Shown one piece after another: positions 36,701 through 48,559 of a DNA stretch of 64,000 nucleotides. The first letter of the stretch is position 1; each line of letters opens with the position of its first letter. The stretch covers positions 7,568,501 through 7,632,500 of the forward strand of contig NC_088309.1 in the NCBI RefSeq assembly GCF_910592395.1, read 5' to 3'. The position numbers and the translations under genes are program-made. The notes under the pieces are model-generated. The model was not told the DNA's origin. It did not search any database and was given only the letters and a program-made list of their open reading frames with translations. This DNA is from Lineus longissimus (Eukaryota; Nemertea; Pilidiophora; Heteronemertea; Lineidae).

Positions 36701-37047
36701 TGTTCAAGCTTGAACATTATCACATTTCTATTAACAGAATTTTCCGCCTTGGATGCTCAATTTACCTTAGTCCAGAGCCAGGATATCATTAGGAGTGCAC
36801 CAAGCAAGTTGAAAATGATCTAGGGACTCCACCACTAATAAACTATTCAGGTGAAACTAATGTCTTTCCCTTGTTTTGGGTGATAAACGATTGCACACAA
36901 GATTGTTTATTGTTGAGGAGCAAGACTGGAAATGGGTATCCTAGATTTTCGATAAATTGCACGGACCTCATCTACGCTGGAAATCCGCTTGATTTCCGAA
37001 TGAGTTTTATTACAAAACTGCCGACTGTCTTTTACCTTTCACACAAC

Positions 37048-37828
37048 GTACAGTACAGGGTAGTTGGGAAAACCTGGACGCAGATTTTGGATGCTGGATG
37101 CTAAGTTTTGCATCATTGGGTTGCATCACCTGCATTCAATAAATCCCGCCTCCAGTAATATCAAGAATTCATAAAGACTAGTCTTAATGAAATCTTGGTA
37201 ATACGAACCGCAGTAGGCCTTATCGAATTGACGAAACGGACTAGACTGGAACGGTTTGAGACTTTATATGCGATAAAAAACAACAGAATACAGGCCGGAA
37301 TCAATTACCAGCTTGGCCACGGGAATGTTCAACCTGGTGTTATGACTGTGGTAGGTCATGAGGCTGACCTTAGGGCATTTATCACAGAGTGGAGCTGAAG
37401 AAATCTCCATTTCTCATCGCAGTTGCCTGGAACGGGTCACTTTGATGAACGCGCGTTGGTCACGACACGTGTACAGGATTAAAAGAGTCCAACAGAATCG
37501 AACCAATAACCACAACAAAGCACTACACCACCACCAAGGATGTGTACAACATTGACAAGCTCATCAACAAATAGACGTGTGCAAATCTATTATCAGTAAG
37601 TCGCGTTCGGATAAGTACGGTCACATCATCAACCGCAACGCTATAAACCTTGGTTGATTCTGTGTGAGAGGAAGTGTGGTCACGTGATGATGTTACCAAC
37701 AAATAAACTATTCATCTTGAACTGGAGGCGAGGTTCATGGAATCCAGGCAGTGCAATCTAATGATGCAAAACCAAGCGTCCAGCGTCTAAAATCTGCGTC
37801 CAGGTTTTACCAACTACCACAGTACAGG
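37048..37828. repeat. Inverted repeat with about 105-bp arms
   Basis: The left arm (about 37048-37160, containing AACCTGGACGCAGATTTTGG and CCCGCCTCCAG) is the inverted complement of about 37718-37828 (CTGGAGGCGAGG ... AAATCTGCGTCCAGGTTTTA). The spacer is about 560 bp and has no recognised gene. Likely a diverged foldback element. Confidence 0.65.
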
Positions 37829-37839
37829 TTACATGAGTG

Positions 37840-40800
37840 TGCGTATGGTTCAATAACAATAGTTGTCGATTTACTAGTACTCTGGTAGGCAAGTAGCTAA
37901 ATATGAACATCATACTTCCTAATATCTGTTACATATATATTTCATGATGACTGAAACAAAATTATCATGCCACTACTAATATGAGAAAAGGCATACATAC
38001 TGATAAACAGCGGGTTTATGGAAATAAGCTAATTTCCACTCTATCAGGGTACGTGACAGTAAACACGGTCGATTACAAATACAAAGCGATATGCTAAGGC
38101 ATGGTTTTATATCATAAAAAAACTTTTTATGTTCTTAAGAAGTTGTGCAGGGACCTGGTACGAGTAATATGGTATAGATGAAACCAGCTAAAAGTTTGGT
38201 CTAGTACACGGTGAAGGTATAGGCTCCAGCAAAATAGGCCCCACATCTATTATAAATTGTGCAACAAATCGATCAATGAATTGCCATGATTTTCATCTAA
38301 TCAACTTAAGACCCCCACTAAAGTATTTGAGGATGTGTTGTTCTTTTTTCTTTCTCGGTTCAGCCGCCGTTTTCTCCTAACTTATAGTTGAACCCGATGG
38401 AATGGCCGTAGGGGACCGCCGTCACCAAAATACAGGATGTCATCATACTATTTGATCAATGTCGGGAAATGCTGTCATTCGACTCAAGGTGATATATCAC
38501 ACCCGGCCGTCGTGGGTAAATGGCAAGTTAAATGACTCCTAGAGTAAATAGAGACTCCACAAAGACTCTTCGATGCGCTTAATCAGTCTTTCGAATATCA
38601 AGGAAGAAAGTTGACAATCAATGTCAACCTTGGCAGCATCATACGGGTTTAGATGATTATACTGACAGGACTGGATACTATATATGTACACTGTTCTTGT
38701 CTACATGTACATGAACTAAAATGTACTGACGTACATGTACATTTTAATCTGAAATCGGTAGGGTTGCTTCAACTTTCATGATCACAGTGATCTAATAAAT
38801 TTAAAAATCTCAACTATTGTCCTTCAAACCGCAAGTTGCGACACAACTAATGACTAAAATAAATCAAGACCACGTGTGTACGTGTAATTACTCATAGGCT
38901 GTTACTCAATATTGTACCGATTTTCGATAGCGACACTTTTTAACAGTACATGTACATTGCTTTTAGTTCGAATCTTATAAGACCAGACAGTTTTCTTATA
39001 TCCACATTGTTATCATTTTCCGATAGCTTTACGCAGTAATGCATTCTTGTTTTGGCCAATACCACTGTTTCCCAGAAGTCAATTAAACTATCAAACCACC
39101 CCATACTGCAACATTAAACTAAACTCAATATCAATTGCTTTCTGACGAAGAACTAACATTCAGGTTAACGTGGAGACAAATCACTTCAACTGCAGTCATA
39201 TTACATGGAAGCTGCCCTCAAAATTGAAGAATAAACCATTTATGGCGATTTCTAACCATTAGTTTTTGTCGATGATATACGATATTTACTTGCAATGTCG
39301 CTATTAGTCTCAATGAGCAGATGTTATTGCAGCCTGCCTGAAAAATGTTCGTCACGCAAACACGAAGGTCGAAACATTTTCAAACAAATAAGCTTATGCT
39401 GAAACATTGAATCGAACGACGGAAGTTCAACATGATCATTGGTTTAGGATAAATTTTACGACTCCGAGTAATCTTCGAAACAGAATTGCAATCATCTGGT
39501 GACATCTTCGGCCTCGCTGAACTAAAGAACAATTTTAAATTGATGAACCAATTATCAACAGCAACATCCTCTGTGATTCTAACCCGGACGTGTGCATCAG
39601 AGGGAAATCATAAAGTTGTATTCCAAGTCACACTCCCGACTGGAAATACGACTTAATTATTTCCTTTTGAATCAAAATATTCGGATATTCTTTTTGAAGA
39701 GGTTATTGATCAATGTGAAAGCAGTCGTCTACATACATGTAGTTAATTTGAAGGAGTCATGAGATGACCGCCATTCTGTATCAAAAGTGAGTCAGAGTCG
39801 AAAAGTTCATCTTTAGCCTCCCTAATATTCTGAACCAGACAGACATTTTATTTTACAGCGGCCCAAAACCTGGTGGGACAACGGTATGCGGAAGCAGTGA
39901 CGGGCTAGAGATTACTGCGTTCCTGGTTGAATGATGATAAGGAGATATCATTCTCACTGGATTCCCCTGACAGCAGAGGGATTTTATTGGTATATAACTT
40001 AGATTTGGGCTTTCTCTTCGGCACGATTAGGTGAATAAAATCCTGTTTGTAGAATCTAGAAACATTGAGTGTCATCAGTGGTGAAAGCAGGGCGACGCTT
40101 AAACTGTCTTCATATACACAAGAATCGCGAGAACCATGAATAGCGCATTGGCTGACATTCAGAATCGATCAGTTTGTGCTGTAATGTCAATGTGGAGAGC
40201 AAATATTCTTCAAAACAAAGCAGCCGGAAGTTGAAGTAATTTTACTGCATCCTCGGGGAAATGCATGTGGTAAGCCCCGGAGAAAAGTTAGCACCGTCAT
40301 GTGTTTTTTATTCACAATTCTCGAGTGTGGACATAGAGAACAATGCCGGCGGTAGCTTTCACCTTCACCGGGGCTATATAGTTGCTCTATTTTACCACAC
40401 AGCTTTAGTGCAATCATGTACATCAAAAATATACTAAGAGAAGTCTATCGTTATTCTTAAGTACATATTTAGTATGATCAGTGCCATCTTGGGCAACATG
40501 CTATCGTTTATGACGGCACTCCCGTTTATCGATGTTCCCCTGGAAAATGTCTTACCCTAATCTTCGTTGACGGATAAAGCTGCATGGTTAAAGAGACCAT
40601 CGACCCCGTCAAACCGGGGCAATATAATCCTTAGTTCAGCAGACACTTTGTTTCGAAGGACAGAATAATCTTTCATGCTCTCGCAGAGGTAAACCGGTTC
40701 AGTGCCATTTTCTGTTCGAATAGGACATTCTCTCAGTTGGCATTTCGATCAATCATTCTGGAGGACCGTACGAATAGCAAACCAAATAAAAGGCCAGATG

Positions 40801-41220
40801 TTTTAAGTGTGTTTAAATATCTCCAATGACGCTGATCGTTCTCGTGGTTATGGCCAGTAGCTGCTTTGGTATATTGGTCTTCTGTGACCAGGAACATGTT
40901 GATCGGGAATATGTATAATTTAATCATCAATCTCAGAGAAAATAAATCCCATCTAAGGTCTGAAGGGCCAATAATCCTTTTTTGCTGTATATAGGCTACT
41001 TAAAGTGACAAAAATCATATTAGTATGACGACTTCGTCTGCTCTTGATGCGAAACATTGCCATACATATCATCTCCTGAGCGAGAAGAAGTCGGAAAGAC
41101 TTTCACAGTAGGCAATAGGGCCGTTGTTCACCAATCATATTACAAAAAACTCGCGCCACGTGTGAGCTGTGCCGCAATAGGAGGCACTATACAGTTTATT
41201 CCGTTTTAGAATAGTCAGTA
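37840..41220. other. Intergenic DNA, no gene recognised
   Basis: Short frames only. TACATGTAC palindromes lie near 38700-38745 and a dispersed repeat near 40312-40343 is shared with 19044-19082. Confidence 0.35.
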
Positions 41221-41226
41221 ACCTAA

Positions 41227-41475
41227 TGGAAGAAACGCACAAGGAGGAAGAAGAAGGAGATGAAGAATGAGAAGGAGAAAAAGAAGAATGAGAATGAGAC
41301 GAAGACATCAAGGCGAACGAAGGAGGAGGAAGAAGGAAAGAAGAAGAAGATGACGTGGGCAAAGAAGAAGAACGGCAAAAGAGAAGGAGAAGGAGACGGA
41401 AAAGGCATACGACAACGAGGAGGAGGAGGCGAAGGAGAAGGAGAGAGGGAAGAAGGAGGAGAGGTAAAAGGAGAG
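41227..41475 (+). repeat. Long polypurine (GAA/GGA) tract
   Basis: About 250 bp almost entirely of A and G (AGGAGGAAGAAGAAGGAGA type) with few interruptions. It yields open frames of Lys/Glu on one strand and Ser/Phe on the other, none of them believable genes. Confidence 0.85.
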
Positions 41476-41479
41476 TCTT

Positions 41480-43590
41480 ATGATATCTACAAGCTGTTGT
41501 CTTTGTTCAAAATTTAAAAAAATGTTATGCCATTCAAGAACCCCTAGTAGAAAATACAGCATGAGGTTGTCCCAGACTAATTGCGACAAATTAAAAAAAA
41601 CAGAACTTTACCGTTGTCTAGCTACGGTTTCCTTTATATATCTTCTTCTTAGATTTTCATTGCATATTAATGTAATAAAAAAATGTTACACTCTGCGGTA
41701 GAGAATATTGCGTTGTTCCTAATGGTGCATCATACAGGCATACCTGCATCAAACGATTAAAAAATAGTGTTTCCCATTTGCGCTGTGACATTTTTCTTTT
41801 GTGGATAATATATCGCTCTACCAGAGGCCATGTTTTATATTGCTTCGTAATAACTTCCACCATCGTGCTTGCAAGAAGGAACTCCAATGCAACCAGCTGG
41901 AAAATTCTCGTCCTGAGCCCAAGAATTGATTGTGTAACAAGCGTAAGAAACAATGGGACCAAGCTGATTCCGAGGATGTATTCCTTGTTTGATACATAAA
42001 GCTTGGTTCCTCTTCTTCTTTTTCTTTAAATAGATGGCATTCGCCTCACACGAGTACATTCGCCTCAGTGAATGAAATAAGTGCGCGCGCTTGGGAACCT
42101 GAAATGTTTAGATTCTTGGTTTGATTGCAACTATCAATAGCGAGATTATCAAAAAAGGAGGAATGTTCTAATTGGCTCCTATTATTGAAATATTGACTAA
42201 ATTTTCCATTATATTCTCCCAAATAGTCGGAACTTGGTATTTTGCTCTTTTAAATCGATGGCATAAAACAAAACATATTGACTACGGCTACACCGCCAAC
42301 ACTATGTAAAGTCTTTGTACAACAAAAAAAGGGACTTACGTTAAAAAATGCTTCATTCGAGAAAATTATCCGATAGCAAGACTTTTAAATGAAGGAAAGA
42401 TTTAACCTCTCAAAATTCTATCGGCATTCAGTAATGCTTTTGAACACGACATCGCAACCAGCATGCAGAAAAGACGCTCATTTGAAGCATTAAATTTTTA
42501 TAAAACCCTCCGCTGATCCCATTAGAAAGTGCTCACTCTTGCACTGCATAACGATAGTTATCGAAGTCATCCGTCAACTTCTTGAATGTGTTAGATGTCG
42601 TGTACATTCGATGTTCATTTTCCGGCTTGCTTTATCCTTTCGTTCAGACGGGTGACTACATACGCCAAATGAATTCTCATCAATGTTGTTTGTATTTCGC
42701 TTGAATTATCTGAAAAGGGTAAGTTAACTATTAAATTCTCACCATGTCTAGCCACGATACGCCATTGCTAGTTTTTGTTGTTGAATTAACCGTTCATCAG
42801 TAAACTGGCAGTTGTACTTCATTCCCCAATCAACCAATTCAATCAATGTACTGACAGTTTCTTCATTCTCCAGTAAAACCATATAAATTCATTGATGATA
42901 AAAACCATCGAAACCATTCCAAACCCAATTCCACACTGTAGTGTGTTCAAATTTGGGACATTAATTCTGCAGTGAGAATTCAATGCCATCAACATGATAA
43001 ATGTGAAGGCTCATTTATCTTACTTCCATCTTGTGGTGGATGTCAGAAACTCAAGAAATATTGATCCCGGACCTGACGCTTTACCCGCGCTCACTATAAC
43101 ACTTTTTACCGAAACGACTGTTCCAGCTTGTTTGGGGAATATTGTAAAGAGATAAGTTTCTTTCATCACCGATTTTGGTGATCGGTTAGATATGCAGCAG
43201 ATTTATTGACACTGGTTTCCTGTTGCAAGTTGCCTTTTCTCCACATTATTTTCCAACCATCTCAAATCTTATTCAGTGAAATCAAACAAAATGATAAATT
43301 CGGAAGACGAAAATGTGATTTCCATCTTGTGGTAGCTGTGAGAACCACAGACATTGTATATTAGGTAAGAGTTTTTGTAAAAACTTTCTGGAAACTCTCC
43401 TCGTGCTGCTCTGAACCGCCCAACCAACCGCCCACCGCTGATCCAATCAGTCAATAAGCCATCGATTGATCGATTCATACTTCATCGCGATACAAGTACA
43501 CGAGTCTCCAATGTTTTCAAGGGCTTTGTCAGCGCCAGGACCACAGTGGGTGACATAAATGTATCTCTAGTTACAAAGTATCAACGCGAT
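41480..43590. other. Intergenic DNA upstream of the PAN-like gene
   Basis: Overlapping minus-strand frames at 41657-42059 were examined and show no family match or clean splice pair. No clear TATA box was found for the gene starting at 43598. Confidence 0.35.
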
Positions 43591-43597
43591 CTTAAAG

Positions 43598-46500
43598 ATG
43601 GATTTTACAGGCACCTTCCTTTTGGTTTTAAACTTTTTGTTGTTGTTCCTCTCAAATACAGGTAAGTCGATTTCTTAATACCTTTGAAGAAGGAAACTTG
43701 ATTCACCGTTTAAACCTTGTTAAAACCTCAAAGTTGGGTCTGGAAATTTTGGATAGCGGTCTGATGTCTAGTTTTCTTTGATACCAGGTTTTGCGTACTA
43801 GTAAGGTATTTCCTGTTGCTTGTGTGTTCACTTCGCCAAAGAAGTATTTGTTGGGGTAAAGTTTTAGCTCCCCTAATAACGAAGCTGTTACAGATAAAAA
43901 GTTCGCAGTTGCATATCCAATTAGAGATAACAGTATGTTAAGATATTTAGTGTACTGCCAACTCGATTGTACTCTCCGTGATTTACTTGGAAAAATGCCT
44001 AAAACGAATCGTACCTTCAAAGAAACTTTAATTCATGGTGGAAAAAGCGCTTTTCGTTTCATCTCAGATTTTGGTTGGATATTTTCTGTCTAGTCTCTGT
44101 ACCGGCTGGCATACCGCGCCTTGTTTTGATCTTCACCCGGTCTTCCTATACACTATACAAAGTAGTACAAAATATTGTCAATTTGTTTAATATTTTCTTA
44201 ACCGCAAAATAAAAATATATATACCTTTATGTTGCGGTAAATATTGTCTGATATGTACAATATACATGTACATGTATATTCTTTTCGTAAACAATGTAGA
44301 ACCTTTAAAAAAAAAAGAGATCTTAACCATTCGTTCAAATGTTTTTATTTTCTTGTAGAGTTATAGATGTGATCGCATACTATGAAATGATTATGATATA
44401 TTTTTCTCGATCTCCCCAATATTTTGCTATGAAGGTTTTGTAAATCGTATTGCCATGCGACTGCAAGTTACTCAATGATTATACAAGCAATTTTTATCTA
44501 AATCCGTAAAATGAGACTAGTAATACGTCGAAGAAGTTCATTTGAGAAATTGTATTTACAAGTAATTGGCCCGTTTACAAATTATTTCATAATTATATTT
44601 AAAAAATAAATAAAAACCATTATGATTCCTTCAGTAAGATTATATAATCAATCTTTGATTTGATGCTTTACTTGTAATAGACTGAGCAAATGGCTGATGT
44701 ATACTGTTTCAGTATCAGTACAAGAAAATTATGATGCTTACTATAAAATATTTCAAATACATGGTAAAAGAACGAATGACTGATGAGTATTGCTTCAGGA
44801 TGCACACATGAAAGAGGTCTACTTGTATTATTGGACAGGCGTAATCAAAGGAACGAATATTAAAGAGGCGACCCTAAAGCAGATCGTGGTGTAACCGAAA
44901 TGTTAAAAAATAAAAAATTATTCTCATTGATTGAGGCGGTTTCATACCCTAAAGTGGGACATATTTCAGTATTTCTGATACATTTGATTGCCTAAAAATG
45001 GACATATTTCAGTACTTGTGATATTTTATTAATTTTATTTGGTTCCCTTAAATTTGCATAATCATGTTTATAATAATACTACCAGTTTTCAATAATTCTG
45101 ACTTACACGGATTTGGTCATGCCAATCCAATTTTGGCGTATTTCAGTATTCTGATACAAGTCTAATTCTGGCTACAAAACATAAAATCATTTGAGTCTCC
45201 GTCTGTTGATTTTAAGGCAGAGGACACACTCGTCTTCTTCGTGATCACTGGCATTACTTTTTGAAACGGCTAGTTAAAACAGCAGTTTAAGTCTAACCAT
45301 TATTGAATTTATCCTAAATACTCACCTCATTTAAGATGGCGGGACTTAATTTTGCAGTTCGGCGCATGATTACATTTAATACCTCATGTATACATTTTGT
45401 ATAATTTTTGTTCTAAAAAATCACACCGCACAGTTTGGGGTCACGTGGGGCAAAATCATTTTCAATATCTTATGGCATTACTTGTATTTTATGGCAAATC
45501 AATATTTTTTCCCGTGAAAAGGTCAAAATCAAATATTTCATCAACCATTGTTTTGTAAAGAAGCATTTTTTGGCAGAAGATACTTTTAACATTATTGGGT
45601 TTTTTTCGAGACAAAAAGTGAATTCTCAATTTTTCACCAGATCAAAGAATATAGAATTTCCAACCTGGTCCATTCAAAATTAACTTCTAAAAGGATGAAG
45701 TGTGATAGAATAAATATCTTAGGTACATGTAAAGCCATGAAATGTCAGCTAAAATATTGATTATTTCCCTCAAAAAACTTCGCAATAAAAAATGTTTTTA
45801 CATGACATATGATTTTCAATAGCTCATAGTTTGACGTAAATATTTACGTACCAGTAACATTGATTTCCTCAAGAATAATTTTAGTACAAATTTGATCATT
45901 TTGGATCTGTAGTACATTCTAGAAGTTGAGCATTGAATTCGTAATAAGATCACAAGCCTTTTGTTCAAAATGAAAGGAACACCATCGGAGAAATTTCCGA
46001 ACAATTTCATATATTTACCATCAAACAAAAGTTCACGTACAGAATACACCAAATAGATGCTACATTAATTAAAAATTCTAGAGTCAACCGCAGAAAAGTA
46101 TGCATTTAAAAAAATCCGTAACTGAGAAATACAAGAATAAAATATGAGCTGCCTTAACCAGCATCAGCCACAACAAACGTTTGACGCGTTGACTTAAAAT
46201 AAGACTAGTATGCTGTACATACGTGTACTCCAAAATAATGTGTGAATAGGTCTCAGACACCAGTTGAGATATATTTTTCTACTTTTTGTCTGATGTTGAC
46301 AAATCTTTGAATACTTCATGCTTCTGTCACTTGTAACATCGCCAGATGAATCATGGTTTGGTAATAACGCCCTATTCCATTAGTTTAAAACTTGAAAATT
46401 TAACTTTAGTTTGAAGGTTTCTAGTTTTTGCAACAATGCTGTTTAAGTCAAACAATGGGAAAGGCGTTCACGTGGAAGTTTCGGGGGTTTTGCGAAAATT

Positions 46501-48332
46501 TATGATATTATCTATGATATGTACCCGTATTAGTTGTGAGCTAACTTATTGATTCGATACTTTGTAACAATATTTATATACATGCATACTAATCAGGAGA
46601 TGATGAAACCTGACCTTCCGTTTCATCATCTCCTTATTAATGCCTTTGATGTCTTTTATGTACCAGTACGTCTTTTGTTATATATTTTGTTAGGTTTTTT
46701 TTCGTTGTTTTATCTTGTATTATTTCACAACATGTACAATGTGTCAACATGTACAATGTGTCAACATGTACAATGCGATCTGCAACAGCCTCATGGGCAC
46801 TAACAAGATAAACAAATTGAATTGATTAAATGAATAAGCACAAAAAAATACGATTCATGGATTGCAATGACATATGCCTATCACAACTTGCTCACTTATA
46901 CACGTGACCTTTTATCGCTTCAGTGTTAGCCAAGGGAATAAGAAAACAAGCAGGAGTAAGCGTGCAATGTGAGCCCAAACTTGGGAAGTTAGCCATAAAA
47001 ATGAAGTCCGGCGTTGTCCCCACTAATAGCGACGACTTCAAAATCAGGCCACTTGCCACTTATCAAATATCCAATCGACTGACGTGCTTAAAGAACTGCC
47101 TCATCCACAAGTCGCGTATTTGCCGATCTATCGTGCAGATGAAGGCAAGGAAAGGCATGGCTTGCGTCCTCTATAGCGAATCATACATCGAGCACCCGGA
47201 GAGGTTCATGGAACAGAAGGGCACGATCTTCACGGAACTTACCTGTGGTTATGGAAGTGAGTGTATAGCCCCTGCACTGAGGCTGCCTTGTATCTGTTGA
47301 CGTTCGCGTGTGGCGTCCGTGTTCGCTTGTGACCTGGTGAGGCGCCAGACACAAAATGAACCTTGTTTGGCTTGTTAGACGTCCCCATTTACCTGGAAAT
47401 TATGCTATGGCGACAACGCCACAATTTCACAAAGAAACAGCCCTATACACGCATCTACATGTATGTGGTTACGCAGCCTTACGCCTTACTCTCTCTGCCC
47501 TACTATTTAGGGAAAGGCACCTAAATATAACATAACGAGATCAAGATAAAGTCATCCGAATCTCCCGATTATTTTGATAGGCTTTTTTCTGAAAATTTTG
47601 GAGATACAATGGGAACAAAACTCTTATTTCTTCACGTTCTCGACAAATCAAATGGCATTATTCGGCATAATCGTGATTTCTCAATGCAGTTAATACCGGT
47701 ACTGCATTTTGCCTTATCGTATAGGGCAGCAGGCCGAATACGCCAATCTACAGGCACAGGACCGTGAATGCATAGTTCGTATACTGAAAGTCAAAACAAC
47801 TCTTGCAAATCTGCACAAATTCTCAATCATAAAGTTTTGTGTGACGAACGTACATGTAACATACTTAAGTAGTACATTTCTTGAAAGTTCTTAGCTCCAA
47901 ATGAAAAAATCCAATAACAATCACGCATAAATAGGCCAGAAGTGATCCGAAAAAATGTGTATTAATGAAAGGCATTGCCTGTTATACAACAATTCACATT
48001 TTTCAAAAGGACCGACCCCGTTTAAAGAAATCCATCCCTTTTCAGGTATGCTTGTTGCGGGTCCACTGACGGTTTCAGGCAATGAGCGCCACGGTAGTTT
48101 CGGCAAATACACCGTAAACGTCCACAGGAAGCCGATTCTGGGCGCTCTAAAGAAAGTACTGAATATATCACGAGAGGAATGGAATAAAGCTGCTAATGAT
48201 TTCGATCCGAGTGAGGCGGTGTGCGTAATAGAAGCCGTCCCGCTCATAACTAACGGCAATGCCCTGCAGTTCAAAAGACCGGACAAGGGACAAATCGTTT
48301 GTAAAATATTTGGCAATTTGGAGAATGCCTAG
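43598..48332 (+). CDS. Secreted protein with PAN/apple-like cysteine module, 227 aa, three exons
   Basis: Exons 43598-43661, 46924-47256 and 48046-48332 join in phase 1 at both introns (GTAAGT and GTGAGT donors; TTCAG acceptors) to give 227 codons and a TAG. Exon 1 encodes a signal peptide, MDFTGTFLLVLNFLLLFLSN, cut probably after TVLA at the start of exon 2. Exon 2 holds NRLTCLKNC, RICRS, MACVLYSES and LTCGYG. The order C-x3-C-x7-C-x13-C-x-L-Y is that of a PAN/apple fold, a protein- or sugar-binding extracellular module. Exon 3 adds about 94 residues with two cysteines (AVC, IVC) and a KKVLNISREEWNKAAND helix; I do not recognise it. Introns of 3.3 and 0.8 kb. The PAN call rests on cysteine spacing alone. 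Confidence 0.75.
46738..46785 (+). repeat. 18-bp tandem triplicate in intron 1 of the PAN-like gene
   Basis: CATGTACAATGTGTCAA occurs three times in a row, the last one diverging. Confidence 0.7.
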
Positions 48333-48538
48333 CAGGTTATTCAGTAATGCAGGTCTATGCGGCAATAGTACAATAATACAGGTTTATGCGGTAATAAGTG
48401 TATACTGTGCACAGTAAATCGCTAAATTTTCGCGGCATTTTAATTTCATGGATTTTGCGAATAACCTATAAAATCGCGACAATCCAGTAATACGCCTAGG
48501 CATACCGATTCAGAATGTCGAAACTGTGATTGTAAAAA

Positions 48539-48544
48539 AATAAA
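48539..48544 (+). terminator. Polyadenylation signal of the PAN-like gene
   Basis: AATAAA in an A-rich stretch about 207 bases past the stop. A short duplicated segment (CAGGTCTATGCGG / CAGGTTTATGCGG) lies between, at 48350-48392. Confidence 0.45.
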
Positions 48545-48559
48545 AAATTAGTTTTGTAT

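Noticed and set aside
36294-36823. Two overlapping frames with a 9-residue repeat (NSCDNVQVS, KCLIHVIMF)
   Set aside because: Product of a 27-bp minisatellite whose length is divisible by three; no signal peptide, splice sites or non-repeat domain.
41223-41589. Lys/Glu-rich and Ser/Phe-rich frames on both strands
   Set aside because: All come from the polypurine tract.
41657-42059. Overlapping minus-strand frames of 74 and 101 codons
   Set aside because: Looked gene-like in length, but no known motif, no believable splice pair and no agreement on one frame.
47955-48045. Extension of PAN-like exon 3 upstream to an ATG at 47955
   Set aside because: A TTTTCAG acceptor at 48045 fits the phase of exon 2 exactly; the upstream part has no protein-like features.
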